Source: Leisingera sp. M658 (GTDB taxonomy: Bacteria > Pseudomonadota > Alphaproteobacteria > Rhodobacterales > Rhodobacteraceae). From it: a DNA stretch of 64,000 bases. The position numbers and the translations under genes are program-made. The stretch spans positions 2,558,501-2,622,500 of the forward strand of contig NZ_CP083546.1 of assembly GCF_025144145.1 (NCBI RefSeq), in the 5' to 3' direction. Of this stretch, positions 8,040-16,594 are shown piece by piece. The notes beneath the pieces are model-generated. The model was not told where the DNA came from and searched no databases. It saw only the letters and a program-made list of their open reading frames with translations. Numbering within the stretch: the stretch's first letter is position 1; each line of letters opens with the position of its first letter.

Positions 8040-8726
8040 ATGCAGCTGGACCACACCACAGATTTTGCCGACTATCAGCCGGTTGATGTTCTGCTGCTGA
8101 CCAATCCCCTGCCGCACACGCTGTCTGCGGCCCCTGCCAAGAGGCGCAACCGTATCCGCAGCGGCGGCTTTCTGCCCGCAACGCTGGTGGAGACTGAAGA
8201 AGGCTTTAGGCAGGCCCGCGACGTGAAGCCCGGCGACATGGTGTTCACCTTTGACGGCGGTGCTCAGGAAGTGAAAGCGGTCCGCCACGCAGTGCCGCGC
8301 CTGACCACATGCATGCATGTCCCGGCCGGCGCCCTGGGCAATGACACCGACCTGATGCTGCCCTCGGACCAGAAAGTGGCGCTGGAAATGGACACTGCCG
8401 AGCGCCTGTTCGGCCTGCCGGTGGTGGTCACCAAGCTGATTGCGCTGACCGGCTACAAAGGCATCACCGCAGTTGCGCCCGAGCGTCTGGGCCGCATCCA
8501 TTTCGAGTTTGCAGAAGAAGAGCTGGTCTGGGCCGAAAGCGGCATGCTGCTGCCCGCAGGCGATGTTGCCGAAGAGTCCGCCTTTCACCAGCTGTCGCTT
8601 TCCGAGACCCGCAAGGTGCTGGCCAGCGACGAAGGCCGCGCTCTTGCCGAGACCGGCATGGGCAGCGAGGACGCCCGCCTGCCGTCGCCGCTGGACAACC
8701 TGCTGGACCGTATTCTGGCAGCCTGA
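8040..8726 (+). CDS. Hint-domain protein
   Basis: A 228-residue protein with a Hedgehog/intein (Hint) domain of the type common in roseobacters. The domain begins GGFLPATLVETEEGFRQARD and continues VKPGDMVFTFDGGAQEVKAV; the usual Hint Cys/Ser at the start is replaced (GGFLPATLV), so self-cleavage is doubtful. The ATG at 8040 is chosen because AGAAGGG precedes it; an in-frame ATG at 7944 lies too far upstream, in the regulatory region. Such proteins are often secreted or associated with RTX-like exports, but this one has no signal peptide. A CtrA-type site lies about 240 bases upstream. Confidence 0.8.
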   Translation: MQLDHTTDFADYQPVDVLLLTNPLPHTLSAAPAKRRNRIRSGGFLPATLVETEEGFRQARDVKPGDMVFTFDGGAQEVKAVRHAVPRLTTCMHVPAGALGNDTDLMLPSDQKVALEMDTAERLFGLPVVVTKLIALTGYKGITAVAPERLGRIHFEFAEEELVWAESGMLLPAGDVAEESAFHQLSLSETRKVLASDEGRALAETGMGSEDARLPSPLDNLLDRILAA

Positions 8727-8767
8727 TCACCGGGGCCAAGCCCCCCAAGACATTCCCTCCCCCCTCG

Positions 8768-8791
8768 GGCCCGCCTTTGTGCGGGCCTTTT
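8768..8791 (+). terminator. Rho-independent terminator after the Hint gene
   Basis: GGCCCGC, loop CTTTGT and GCGGGCC form a 7-bp stem followed by TTTTC. It lies about 40 bases past the stop at 8726. Confidence 0.85.
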
Positions 8792-9011
8792 CTTTGCAGG
8801 ATGCGGCCACCGGGCTGGAAGAACAGCATCCTGACCGCATCCCGCAATCAGCCGGCCATCGGCCGCATACCGCACAAAACCGGGAAAATGTTTCGCGCAG
8901 CAGCGTCATTTCGAAAAAAATTGCCCGGTATTTGGATGTGTGCCAGCATTAGCGCAGGCGCCGAGACGCATGACAGAACAAATGGCGCCCGTTTTCAGGG
9001 AGGATTTGACG

Positions 9012-10412
9012 ATGAATTTGCGGCCTGACCCCACATTCCATGCCACCCCCAGGCTAGCCATGGAAGCCCCGGCCGAGACGCTGGCTTTTACCCTTATGCT
9101 CAGCCCCGATGGTTCGCAGCCTGACGGGCTAGCGGTTGTCGATGTGGATCCCAAATCGGACAGCTACGGCGACATCGTGCATCAGCTGATCATGCCCAAC
9201 AAGGGCGACGAATTTCATCATTTCGGCTGGAACGCCTGTTCTTCTGCGCTGTCGCCGCTGACCGGGCACGCGTTTCTGGAGCGGCGGTATCTGATCATTC
9301 CCGGCATCCGCTCCAGCCGCATCTATGTGATCGACGTGAAGGAGCCGCGAGAGGCGAAGATCCACAAGATCATCGAACCCGAAGAGCTGTTTGCCAAAAC
9401 CGGCTATTCCCGCCCGCACACCATTCATTGCGGGCCTGAGGGCATCTATGTCTCGACCCTGGGCGGCGGCGGCAAAGACGGCACCGACGGGCCGCCGGGC
9501 ATTTTCATCATGGATTGCGAGACCTTCGACATTCTGGGCCGTTATGAAATGGACCGCGGCGCGCAGGACAAGCATTATGATTTCTGGTGGAACCTGCCGC
9601 GCGACTACATGGTAAGTTCCGAATGGGGCCTGCCACCGCAATTTGAAAACGGCATCGTGGCCGAGGATCTGCTGAGCAACAAATACGGCCATTCGATCCA
9701 TTTCTGGAACCTGCGCGAGCGCAAGAACGTGCAGACCATTGATCTGGGCGAAAACCACCAGATGGCGCTGGAAATCCGGCCTGCGCATGATCCGTCCAAA
9801 GATTACGGCTTTTGCGGCGTGGTGGTGGATACCACTAACCTGCAAGGCGCGATTTTCACCTGGTGGCAAAAGGATGACGGCACGTTTGAGGCCAAGAAAA
9901 CCATCACCATCGACCCGCGCCCCGAAAAACCCGAAAACCTGCCGCCGCTGCTGCAGGGGTTTGAGGCAGTGCCGCCATTGGTTACCGATATCGACCTGAG
10001 CCTGGACGACAAATACCTGTATGTGGCCTGCTGGGGGTTGGGGGAAATGCATCAGTATGATGTATCTGACCCGATGAATCCCAAGCTGGCCGGCAAGGTT
10101 GAACTGGGCGGTATTGCCCGCGGCGCCAAGCACCCGAACGGCAAGGATTTTGCCTATGGCCCGCAGATGGTTGAGATCAGCCGCGACGGCAAGCGGGTAT
10201 ATTGGACCAACTCGCTTTATTCCACCTGGGACGACCAGTTCTATCCTGATGACGAAGGCGGCCAGATGGTAATGGCCAACGTGGGCGACGGCGGCGGGCT
10301 GGAGCTGGACAAGGATTTCTATATCGACTTCCCCAAAGGCTACCGCAGTCATCAGATCCGGCTGGAGGGGGGCGACTGCTCTACCGACAGTTTCTGCTAT
10401 CCTTCCGTCTGA
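9012..10412 (+). CDS. Selenium-binding protein 56 family / methanethiol oxidase homologue
   Basis: A 466-residue protein of the SBP56/SELENBP1 family. Characterised members (human SELENBP1, bacterial MtoX) oxidise methanethiol with oxygen to formaldehyde, hydrogen sulfide and hydrogen peroxide, and the bacterial enzyme is copper-dependent. Family marks include EFHHFGWNACSSAL, SSRIYVIDVKEPREAK, GPEGIYVSTLGGGGKDG and the C-terminal HQIRLEGGDCSTDSFCY. The ATG at 9012 has AGGGAGG about nine bases upstream and is preferred to 8940. No signal peptide is seen, unlike periplasmic MtoX, so this version may be cytoplasmic. Methanethiol arises from DMSP in roseobacters. A membrane-protein gene begins three bases after the stop. 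Confidence 0.9.
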   Translation: MNLRPDPTFHATPRLAMEAPAETLAFTLMLSPDGSQPDGLAVVDVDPKSDSYGDIVHQLIMPNKGDEFHHFGWNACSSALSPLTGHAFLERRYLIIPGIRSSRIYVIDVKEPREAKIHKIIEPEELFAKTGYSRPHTIHCGPEGIYVSTLGGGGKDGTDGPPGIFIMDCETFDILGRYEMDRGAQDKHYDFWWNLPRDYMVSSEWGLPPQFENGIVAEDLLSNKYGHSIHFWNLRERKNVQTIDLGENHQMALEIRPAHDPSKDYGFCGVVVDTTNLQGAIFTWWQKDDGTFEAKKTITIDPRPEKPENLPPLLQGFEAVPPLVTDIDLSLDDKYLYVACWGLGEMHQYDVSDPMNPKLAGKVELGGIARGAKHPNGKDFAYGPQMVEISRDGKRVYWTNSLYSTWDDQFYPDDEGGQMVMANVGDGGGLELDKDFYIDFPKGYRSHQIRLEGGDCSTDSFCYPSV

Positions 10413-10415
10413 CGG

Positions 10416-11072
10416 GTGGCGGAAATTTCAACGGCGGCGGCCCTTTGGTGGGCCGTCGTTGCCTCGGGGCTTTATCACGGGGTGAACCCTGGCATGGGAT
10501 GGCCGCTGGCGGTCTCCTCGGCGCTGATGGAGCGCCGCAAAACCAGTCTGTTCAAAGCCCTGCTGGCCCTGGCCTTTGGCCATTTGCTGGCGATGACTGC
10601 GATCCTGCTGCCGTTTTCGGCGCTGCTGTGGCTGACGGAATGGCATGTTGAAATCCGCATCGGTGCGGCCTGTTTGGTGATTGCGCTGGGGGGGTATCTG
10701 CTGATCAACCGCCGCCACCCCCGCTTTTTGGCGCGGGTGCCGCCGTCGCGGCTGGCGCTGTGGTCGTTTCTGGCAGCGATGGCGCATGGTGCGGGGCTAA
10801 TGCTGGTGCCGGTCTATCTGGGCCTTTGCGGCCCGGATGAGGGCGCAGGCCACGCCGCCGCTTATACGCTGATGGGCCGCAATGCTGGTATCGCCGTCAC
10901 CGTGGCCCTGGCCCATACGTTTGCCATGACCGCAGCCGGCGGCGCGCTGGCGCTTGGCGTCTATCACTGGCTGGGCCTTAAATTCCTGTCCAAGGGCTGG
11001 TTTAACCTGGATCTGGTCTGGGCACTGAGCCTTGTGCTGGTAGGGGTTGTTTCATTGCTGACGCTTCATTGA
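10416..11072 (+). CDS. Multi-pass membrane protein coupled to the SBP56 gene
   Basis: A 218-residue polytopic membrane protein with about six hydrophobic segments, starting with GTG only three bases after the SBP56 stop, so the two are almost certainly co-transcribed. Conserved-looking His/Gly motifs lie in or near the membrane: GLYHGVNPGMGWPLA (His21), FGHLLAMTA, MAHGAGLMLVPVYL and ALAHTFAMTAAGGAL. This resembles metal-handling membrane families such as HupE/UreJ or NicO in style but matches none clearly. Because bacterial methanethiol oxidase needs copper, a metal-supply role is an attractive inference from context only. Confidence 0.75.
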   Translation: MAEISTAAALWWAVVASGLYHGVNPGMGWPLAVSSALMERRKTSLFKALLALAFGHLLAMTAILLPFSALLWLTEWHVEIRIGAACLVIALGGYLLINRRHPRFLARVPPSRLALWSFLAAMAHGAGLMLVPVYLGLCGPDEGAGHAAAYTLMGRNAGIAVTVALAHTFAMTAAGGALALGVYHWLGLKFLSKGWFNLDLVWALSLVLVGVVSLLTLH

Positions 11073-11441
11073 TGCGTCAGCCGAGACCATCCTGCCCCGC
11101 CCCGTTGCCGCGGTGCGGCATCGGATTTGTGATCCTTTGATGACAGCCGCGGCGAAAGGCACTATGTGAGGGCCGGAACAGGAAACGGATTCGGAGCCAC
11201 ACCGCCTTGCCGCTGCTGCAGACGCTGCCCGCCTGCCCTTGTGGATCTGACCTGACGCGCATGGCGCCGGGCTTTGGAGACGCAATCGGCGCCTTGGCTC
11301 CGGCCGGTTTGCCGGTATGGCCGCTTGGCGCGGCTTGGTCAGCCGGATTGGCGCAAGCGACGCAAAATGCGCTAGACTGCCATCCGAGCCGCTTCCTTCA
11401 GCAACCGAACAGCAAAGCCTAAGTGGGATTGGAGCCAGCCA
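11073..11441. other. Gene-free region upstream of purF
   Basis: About 370 bases without a convincing gene: the open frames here have atypical composition and no ribosome binding site. A weak promoter-like pair, TTGGCG (11348) and TAGACT (11373) with a 19-base spacer, precedes purF, and GGAG lies before its ATG. No riboswitch fold was recognised by eye. Confidence 0.5.
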
Positions 11442-12962
11442 ATGTGCGGGATTTTGGGGATCGCAAGCCGGGACACGGATGTCTTTGCGGAGATATATGA
11501 CGGGCTGCTGATGCTGCAGCACCGCGGCCAGGACGCCTCGGGGATTGTGACCTACACCGGCGAGTTCTTTCGCGAGCGCAAGGAGAACGGCCTGGTCAAG
11601 GATGTGTTCGGCCCGCAAGATGCCGACACCCTGACCGGCAAGACCGGCATCGGCCATGTCCGCTATCCCACCGCGGGCTCGCTGAGTGCGGCCGAAGCAC
11701 AGCCGTTCTTTGTGAACGCGCCTTATGGTATCTATCTGGTTCACAACGGCAATATCACCAATACTGCCGAACAGCGCGAGAAGGTGACCGGCAAATACAG
11801 CCGCCATCTGCGCACCACCTCAGATTCCGAAATCATGCTGAACGTGCTGGCCGACAAGGTGGCTGACGCGATCAAGGTCAACGGCAATGCCGAGCCGGTC
11901 CGCAACATCTTTGCCGGTGTGAAGATGACCATGGAGCGGATCCAGGGCGCCTATTCGGTGCTGTGCATGATCGCCGGCGTCGGCATGCTGGCGTTCCGCG
12001 ACCCCAATGGCATCCGCCCGCTGTCCGTCGGCAGACGCCCGGCACAAAGCGGCGGCGAGGATTTCTGCTTTGCCTCTGAAGACGTGGCCTTCGGCATCAA
12101 CGGCTTTGAAAAGATCCGCGACGTAAAGCCGGGCGAGGCCATTCTTGTTGATCTCGACGGCAACATGCACAGCTTCCAGGCGGTCGAGGGCAAGCTGACA
12201 CCCTGCATCTTTGAATATGTCTATCTGGCGCGGCCTGATTCGATGATGGACGGTGTTTCCGTCTACAAGACCCAGCTGCGCATGGGCCAGGCGCTGGCCA
12301 AGCAGATCCAGGACGCGGGACTGGAAATCGACAGCATCATCCCGGTACCTGATTCGGCGCGCCCCGTGGCACTGGAAGTCGCCAACTCCACCGGCATCCG
12401 CTACCGCGAAGGGCTGGTGAAGAACCGTTATGTGGGCCGGACCTTTATCATGCCGGGCCAAGCGGAACGCCAGAAATCGGTGCGCCGCAAGCTGAACGCA
12501 ATCCCGCTGGAGTTCAAGGGCCGCAACGTGCTGCTGATCGACGATTCCATTGTGCGCGGCAACACGATTAAAAAGATTGTGCAAATGTGCCGCGATGCGG
12601 GCGCCAAGAAAGTCTATATCGCCTCTGCCTCACCGCCGGTGAAATACCCGAACGTCTATGGCATCGACATGCCGACCAAGCACGAGCTGATTGCAAACGG
12701 CCTCAGCATCGACGAAATCCGCGAAGAGTTGGGCGCCGATGCGCTGTTTTATCAGAGGCTCGAAGACCTGATCTGGGCGGCGCAGGAAGGCAACCCGGAC
12801 ATCCAGGGCTTTGACTGCTCCTGCTTTGACGGCAATTATGTTACCGGGGTGACGGCTGAATACCTGGATGCACTGGAAGGCAGCAGCCGGGTCAGCGCCA
12901 AGATCCAGGACATGCCGGCCCCCGGCGCCTCCTGGAATGCCTCGAAACTGGCCGCCGGCTAA
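11442..12962 (+). CDS. purF: Amidophosphoribosyltransferase
   Basis: A 506-residue enzyme that makes 5-phosphoribosylamine from PRPP and glutamine, the first committed step of purine synthesis. The N-terminal nucleophile Cys follows the initiator Met directly (MCGILGIASRD), so no propeptide is present. The glutaminase domain shows LMLQHRGQDASGI and GHVRYPTAGS; the phosphoribosyltransferase domain has the PRPP loop VLLIDDSIVRGNT at about residues 363-376. Length is normal for the family. It stands alone rather than in an operon with cvpA. Confidence 0.97.
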   Translation: MCGILGIASRDTDVFAEIYDGLLMLQHRGQDASGIVTYTGEFFRERKENGLVKDVFGPQDADTLTGKTGIGHVRYPTAGSLSAAEAQPFFVNAPYGIYLVHNGNITNTAEQREKVTGKYSRHLRTTSDSEIMLNVLADKVADAIKVNGNAEPVRNIFAGVKMTMERIQGAYSVLCMIAGVGMLAFRDPNGIRPLSVGRRPAQSGGEDFCFASEDVAFGINGFEKIRDVKPGEAILVDLDGNMHSFQAVEGKLTPCIFEYVYLARPDSMMDGVSVYKTQLRMGQALAKQIQDAGLEIDSIIPVPDSARPVALEVANSTGIRYREGLVKNRYVGRTFIMPGQAERQKSVRRKLNAIPLEFKGRNVLLIDDSIVRGNTIKKIVQMCRDAGAKKVYIASASPPVKYPNVYGIDMPTKHELIANGLSIDEIREELGADALFYQRLEDLIWAAQEGNPDIQGFDCSCFDGNYVTGVTAEYLDALEGSSRVSAKIQDMPAPGASWNASKLAAG

Positions 12963-13083
12963 GGCTGGCGTCCCCGCGGTCCATGGGGGTTTGAACTTCC
13001 AGCCGCATCCGCGTATGAGGGCCGCCAACAGTGCATGGGGAGGCGCTGGCCGTGACGGCCCGCGCCTTTTCCTATGCTTCCAG

Positions 13084-13662
13084 ATGAAAGGCCGCCTTTT
13101 GGACGCGCATCTTGCCCGCATGCTGAACTCTCCGCGCCAGTGCCGCTGCTGCGGCGCAACCTTTGCGCAATTGCTGAGCCTCAGCTGCGACCGGCCCGAT
13201 ATCTGTTCCGAGGACATGGAGGTGGAGGACAACTCTGCTGTGCTGGCCACCCGCGGCGACATCCTGACGGATGATTTCTGCCGCCTCGGCGAATTGCGTT
13301 TTATCCGCGCAGTGCTGGCAGTGCCATTGGCAAACAGCCGCGGCGAAGAGTTCATCCTGGGCACCTGGGCCAGCCTCAGCCGCGATGATTTCGACGCCTA
13401 TCTCGACCTGTTTGAGATGCGCGAGACGGAAAAGCTGGGCGACCGCCCGGCCTGGCTGGCCAATGCAATCCCGCCCGACATGCCGGTGCCTGCGGGCTGC
13501 ATGCTGGAGATGCGCCCCGGCGGTGAGTATCCTGAGCTGAGGGTCACCGAACAGAACCATCCGCTCTATCCGCTGCAAAAGGACGGTGCCGACCTGGAGG
13601 AGCTGCTGGAGCTGCTCTATGCCTATGGGCACGACCTGCCGTCGCTGGTGTATGACGCCTGA
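13084..13662 (+). CDS. DUF2199 family protein
   Basis: A 192-residue soluble protein of unknown function. The N-terminal CRCCGATF pair of cysteines, the central FIRAVLAVPL and the GTWASLSRDDFDAYLDLF block match the DUF2199 pattern as I know it. The C-terminal part (EQNHPLYPLQ) is also typical. The ATG at 13084 gives the expected N-terminus; the frame is open further upstream, but that part is the shadow of the purF end. It lies about 120 bases downstream of purF with no obvious terminator, so read-through from purF is possible. Confidence 0.72.
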   Translation: MKGRLLDAHLARMLNSPRQCRCCGATFAQLLSLSCDRPDICSEDMEVEDNSAVLATRGDILTDDFCRLGELRFIRAVLAVPLANSRGEEFILGTWASLSRDDFDAYLDLFEMRETEKLGDRPAWLANAIPPDMPVPAGCMLEMRPGGEYPELRVTEQNHPLYPLQKDGADLEELLELLYAYGHDLPSLVYDA

Positions 13663-13805
13663 GCGGGCATTGCGGCACCGGGTCTCGCGGTCCCGTTGCA
13701 GCCGTCCGCGGCTTCCCGCCGATGCGGATGCCGCCGCGCCGGATGCGGCTTGATACGCAGCCTGCCGCAGCCCAGATACGTCCGGATTAATGAGGAACGG
13801 ACGGT

Positions 13806-14078
13806 ATGTCGAACACAGAGACTGAGGTCGGCACCTCTGCCAAAGTGGCAGGGCTTGCGACTCAGACCAATGCAATGAACCGCAGCAACCTGAGCCTGCT
13901 GGGGCTGTTCGGTCCAGAGGACAGTATGACTGCACTGATCCGGCTGCCGTCGGGCCGCACCCGCAAGGTGTCGCGCGGCAGCCGCCTGTCATCGGGCCAG
14001 GTGGTGGCAATAGACGCCAAGGGGCTGATCCTGAATTCCAAGGGCGAAAGCAAGCGACTTGCCATGCCTGGCGGCTAA
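13806..14078 (+). CDS. Small PilP/GspC-like protein of unknown role
   Basis: A 90-residue protein with a disordered N-terminus (about 1-25) and a compact second half: NLSLLGLFGPEDSMTALIR, PSGRTRKVSRGSRLSSGQVV and AIDAKGLILNSKGESKRLAM. This pattern (an L-x-G-hydrophobic strand, RLPSGR, then G-x-x-L/V and I-hydrophobic) resembles the periplasmic homology region of PilP/GspC proteins, and similar short proteins in Rhodobacteraceae are labelled PilP. There is no signal peptide or membrane anchor, so a pilus role is unproven. Confidence 0.65.
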   Translation: MSNTETEVGTSAKVAGLATQTNAMNRSNLSLLGLFGPEDSMTALIRLPSGRTRKVSRGSRLSSGQVVAIDAKGLILNSKGESKRLAMPGG

Positions 14079-14098
14079 AGCACCCCGGTTCCGCAGCA

Positions 14099-14145
14099 CA
14101 AATTTCTTCGAAGAAATTTGCCAAGAATTTTCCAAAATTCTTGGC
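14099..14145. repeat. Double-palindrome intergenic element, copy 1
   Basis: Two abutting perfect palindromes. The first (14099-14120) has 11-base arms CAAATTTCTTC/GAAGAAATTTG. The second (14120-14145) has 12-base arms GCCAAGAATTTT and AAAATTCTTGGC around a CC loop. The second unit occurs again, with loop CA, at 49464-49487, again joined to another palindrome. It lies between the PilP-like gene and the SDR gene. Confidence 0.8.
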
Positions 14146-14196
14146 CCGGGCCGCCGCCCCTTGACCTGCCCGTGCGCGCGGCCCACAAGACGTGCC

Positions 14197-14844
14197 ATGA
14201 CAGATAAAATCGCTCTCATCACCGGCGCGTCGCGCGGCCTTGGCAACGCCCTGGCCGAAGCGCTTGCGCCCACCCATCACATTGTTGCCGTGGCCCGGAC
14301 CACCGGCGCGCTGGAAGAGCTGGATGACCGCATCAAGGCCGCAGGCGGCTCTGCCACCCTGGCGCCGATGGACATCACCGTGCCCGAGGCGATGGCAACG
14401 CTCTGCCGTGGCATCCACGACCGCTGGGGCAAGCTGGACTTGTGGCTGCACACCGCGATCCACGCAACCGCGCTTTGCCCGGCGCCTTCTGTGGCCGCCA
14501 AGGACTGGACCAAGGCCGTGGCCATCAACGCCACTGCGACCTCGGTGCTGATCCCCTATGTCGCGCCGCTCTTGGGCCAATCGGGCCGCGCCGTGTTCTT
14601 TGATGACGCACGCGCGGGCGAGAAGTTTTATGGCACCTACGGCGCCACCAAGGCGGCGCAGATGGCGCTGGCCCGCAGCTGGCAGGCGGAAACCGGGCGC
14701 ACCGGCCCGCAGGTGCGGATCCTGGAGCCGCAGCCGATGGCCACTGCCCTGCGCGCCCGTTTCCACCCGGGCGAGAACCGCGATGCACTGAGCCCGATCC
14801 AGGATGAGGCCGCGCGCCTGCTGCCGCAGATCCTGGCAGACTGA
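14197..14844 (+). CDS. Short-chain dehydrogenase/reductase family protein
   Basis: A 215-residue Rossmann-fold protein. The nucleotide-binding motif TGASRGLGNALAEAL is intact near the N-terminus and the YxxxK motif is present as YGATK (about residues 148-152). The catalytic Ser that normally lies 13 residues before this Tyr is absent: the segment reads AVFFDDARAGEKFYGTYGATK-like, with Phe/Asp at that place. The usual NNAG motif is replaced by HTAIHAT. It may therefore be a divergent or inactive SDR. The ATG at 14197 starts MTDKIALITGASRG and is preferred; an upstream in-frame ATG falls in the double palindrome region. Confidence 0.82.
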   Translation: MTDKIALITGASRGLGNALAEALAPTHHIVAVARTTGALEELDDRIKAAGGSATLAPMDITVPEAMATLCRGIHDRWGKLDLWLHTAIHATALCPAPSVAAKDWTKAVAINATATSVLIPYVAPLLGQSGRAVFFDDARAGEKFYGTYGATKAAQMALARSWQAETGRTGPQVRILEPQPMATALRARFHPGENRDALSPIQDEAARLLPQILAD

Positions 14845-15065
14845 CGCTGATTGTCAGCCCGCGCCGCGCGCCAGCGCGGCGCCCGGCCCAACGCCCGGGA
14901 CGGCATCTTTGATGCAGGCCCAGGGGGCGGGAGCGCACCTGGCCGGCCTGTTGCCTCCCTGCCCCGCTTTGCGGCTGATCCCGCTTCACTCCGCGAAAAC
15001 CTTGCCCCGTTCCGGCACAGGTCCTATTCAATCGAAAACCCGGTTGAACACGGCAGGCAGACCCC

Positions 15066-15848
15066 ATGCGCATTCTGATCACCAATGACGACGGCATCAG
15101 CGCCGAAGGGCTGAAGGTCCTGGACGCCATCGCCCATGAGGTCGCAGGCCCGGACGGCGAAGTCTGGACCGTGGCCCCTGCGTTTGAACAATCCGGCGTC
15201 GGCCATTGCATCAGCTACACCCGGCCCACCATGCTCAGCCAGCTGGGCGAGCGCCGCTTTGCCGCCGAAGGCTCGCCTGCCGACTGCGTGCTGGCGGGCA
15301 TTCATGTGGTGATGCAAGGCGAGAAACCCGATCTGGTGCTGTCCGGTGTGAACCGCGGCAACAACTCGGCTGAAAACGCGCTCTATTCCGGCACACTCGG
15401 CGGCGCCATGGAAGCCGCGCTGCAGGGCATCCCGGCGATGGCGCTGTCGCAGTATTACGGCCCTGCCAACCGCGAGACGAACAATCCGTTTGAGGCCGCC
15501 GCCGTGCATGGGGCCGGGCTGGTCAATAAGATCCTGGCCGCCCAGCCGCAGGACGGGCAGGATTACCGGCTGTTTTACAATATCAACTTCCCGCCGGTCC
15601 CGGCCGCAGAGGTGAAGGGTGCCCGTGTGGCCACCCAAGGGTTCCGCCGCGGCAGCCATTTTTCCGCGGAAGAACAGCTGTCGCCCACCGGACGCCGCTA
15701 TCTGTGGATCCGCGGCGGCAACCAGCAGGTCGAGACCGCCGCCGGTTCGGACGCTGCGGTCAACCTCGACGGCTATATCTCTGTCACTCCGATGCGTGCC
15801 GACCTGACCGCGCGCGATGCACTGGATGCGCTGAAGGCAATTGAATGA
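15066..15848 (+). CDS. surE: 5'/3'-nucleotidase SurE
   Basis: A 260-residue metal-dependent nucleotidase that dephosphorylates nucleoside monophosphates, linked to stationary-phase survival. The metal-binding Asp pair lies in [15 protein letters not shown] (Asp8, Asp9), and [20 protein letters not shown] supplies the Asn/Ser site. The stop overlaps the pcm start by four bases (ATGA at 15845). The order surE-pcm-nlpD matches E. coli. Confidence 0.95.
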   Translation: MRILITNDDGISAEGLKVLDAIAHEVAGPDGEVWTVAPAFEQSGVGHCISYTRPTMLSQLGERRFAAEGSPADCVLAGIHVVMQGEKPDLVLSGVNRGNNSAENALYSGTLGGAMEAALQGIPAMALSQYYGPANRETNNPFEAAAVHGAGLVNKILAAQPQDGQDYRLFYNINFPPVPAAEVKGARVATQGFRRGSHFSAEEQLSPTGRRYLWIRGGNQQVETAAGSDAAVNLDGYISVTPMRADLTARDALDALKAIE

Positions 15849-16492
15849 GCGGCCCCGATCCCGAAACCAAGATGCAATTCCTGTTCTCTGTGCGCTCGCG
15901 CGGGGTGACGGAGCAGCGGGTGCTGGAAGCCATCGAAGCGATCGACCGCGGTATGTTTGTGCGCGGCATCTTCTCGGAACGCGCCTATGAGGACGTGCCG
16001 CTGCCGATTGCCTGCGGCCAGACCATCTCGCAGCCTTCTATCGTGGGCATGATGACCCAGGCGCTGCAGATCTCCCCGCGCGACACGGTGCTGGAGGTCG
16101 GCACCGGCTCCGGCTATCAGGCGGCGATCCTGTCAAAGCTGGCACGCCGGGTCTATACCATCGACCGCCACGCAAGGCTGGTGCGCGAGGCGCGGGCCGT
16201 GTTCGAGCAGCTGCAGCTTGCCAATGTGACCTCGCTGGTCGGCGACGGCAGCCACGGCCTGAGCGAACAGGCGCCGTTTGACCGGATCATCGTGACCGCC
16301 GCCGCCGAGGATCCGCCAAGCCCCCTGCTGGCGCAGCTCAAGACCGGCGGCATCATGGTTCTGCCGGTGGGGCAATCCGACCATGTGCAGACCCTGATCC
16401 GGGTGCGCAAAACCGAAGACGGGCTGGACTATGACGAACTGCGCCCGGTCCGTTTTGTGCCGCTGCTTGAGGGATTGGGCAAGGACACGTAA
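15845..16492 (+). CDS. pcm: Protein-L-isoaspartate O-methyltransferase
   Basis: A 215-residue SAM-dependent enzyme that methylates isoaspartyl residues so damaged proteins can be repaired. The SAM motif is [15 protein letters not shown], and the family stretches [36 protein letters not shown] and [13 protein letters not shown] are present. It is translationally coupled to surE (ATGA overlap) and is followed by nlpD on the same strand after about 100 bases. Confidence 0.95.
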   Translation: MSGPDPETKMQFLFSVRSRGVTEQRVLEAIEAIDRGMFVRGIFSERAYEDVPLPIACGQTISQPSIVGMMTQALQISPRDTVLEVGTGSGYQAAILSKLARRVYTIDRHARLVREARAVFEQLQLANVTSLVGDGSHGLSEQAPFDRIIVTAAAEDPPSPLLAQLKTGGIMVLPVGQSDHVQTLIRVRKTEDGLDYDELRPVRFVPLLEGLGKDT

Positions 16493-16594
16493 ACTACCGG
16501 CGGATTTCAGCCGCCCCCCGGACGGCATGGGCTATAGTGATTGACGCGAGCGAACCCCCGCGAAAAAGGGGAAGCGTGTTTTGAGGAGAGCAAA

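Noticed and set aside
11207-11422. A 71-codon plus-strand open frame before purF
   Set aside because: No ribosome site and no similarity; treated as untranslated upstream region.
13072-14766. A 564-codon minus-strand open frame across the DUF2199, PilP-like and SDR genes
   Set aside because: It runs over three real plus-strand genes and the double palindrome, with unnatural composition.
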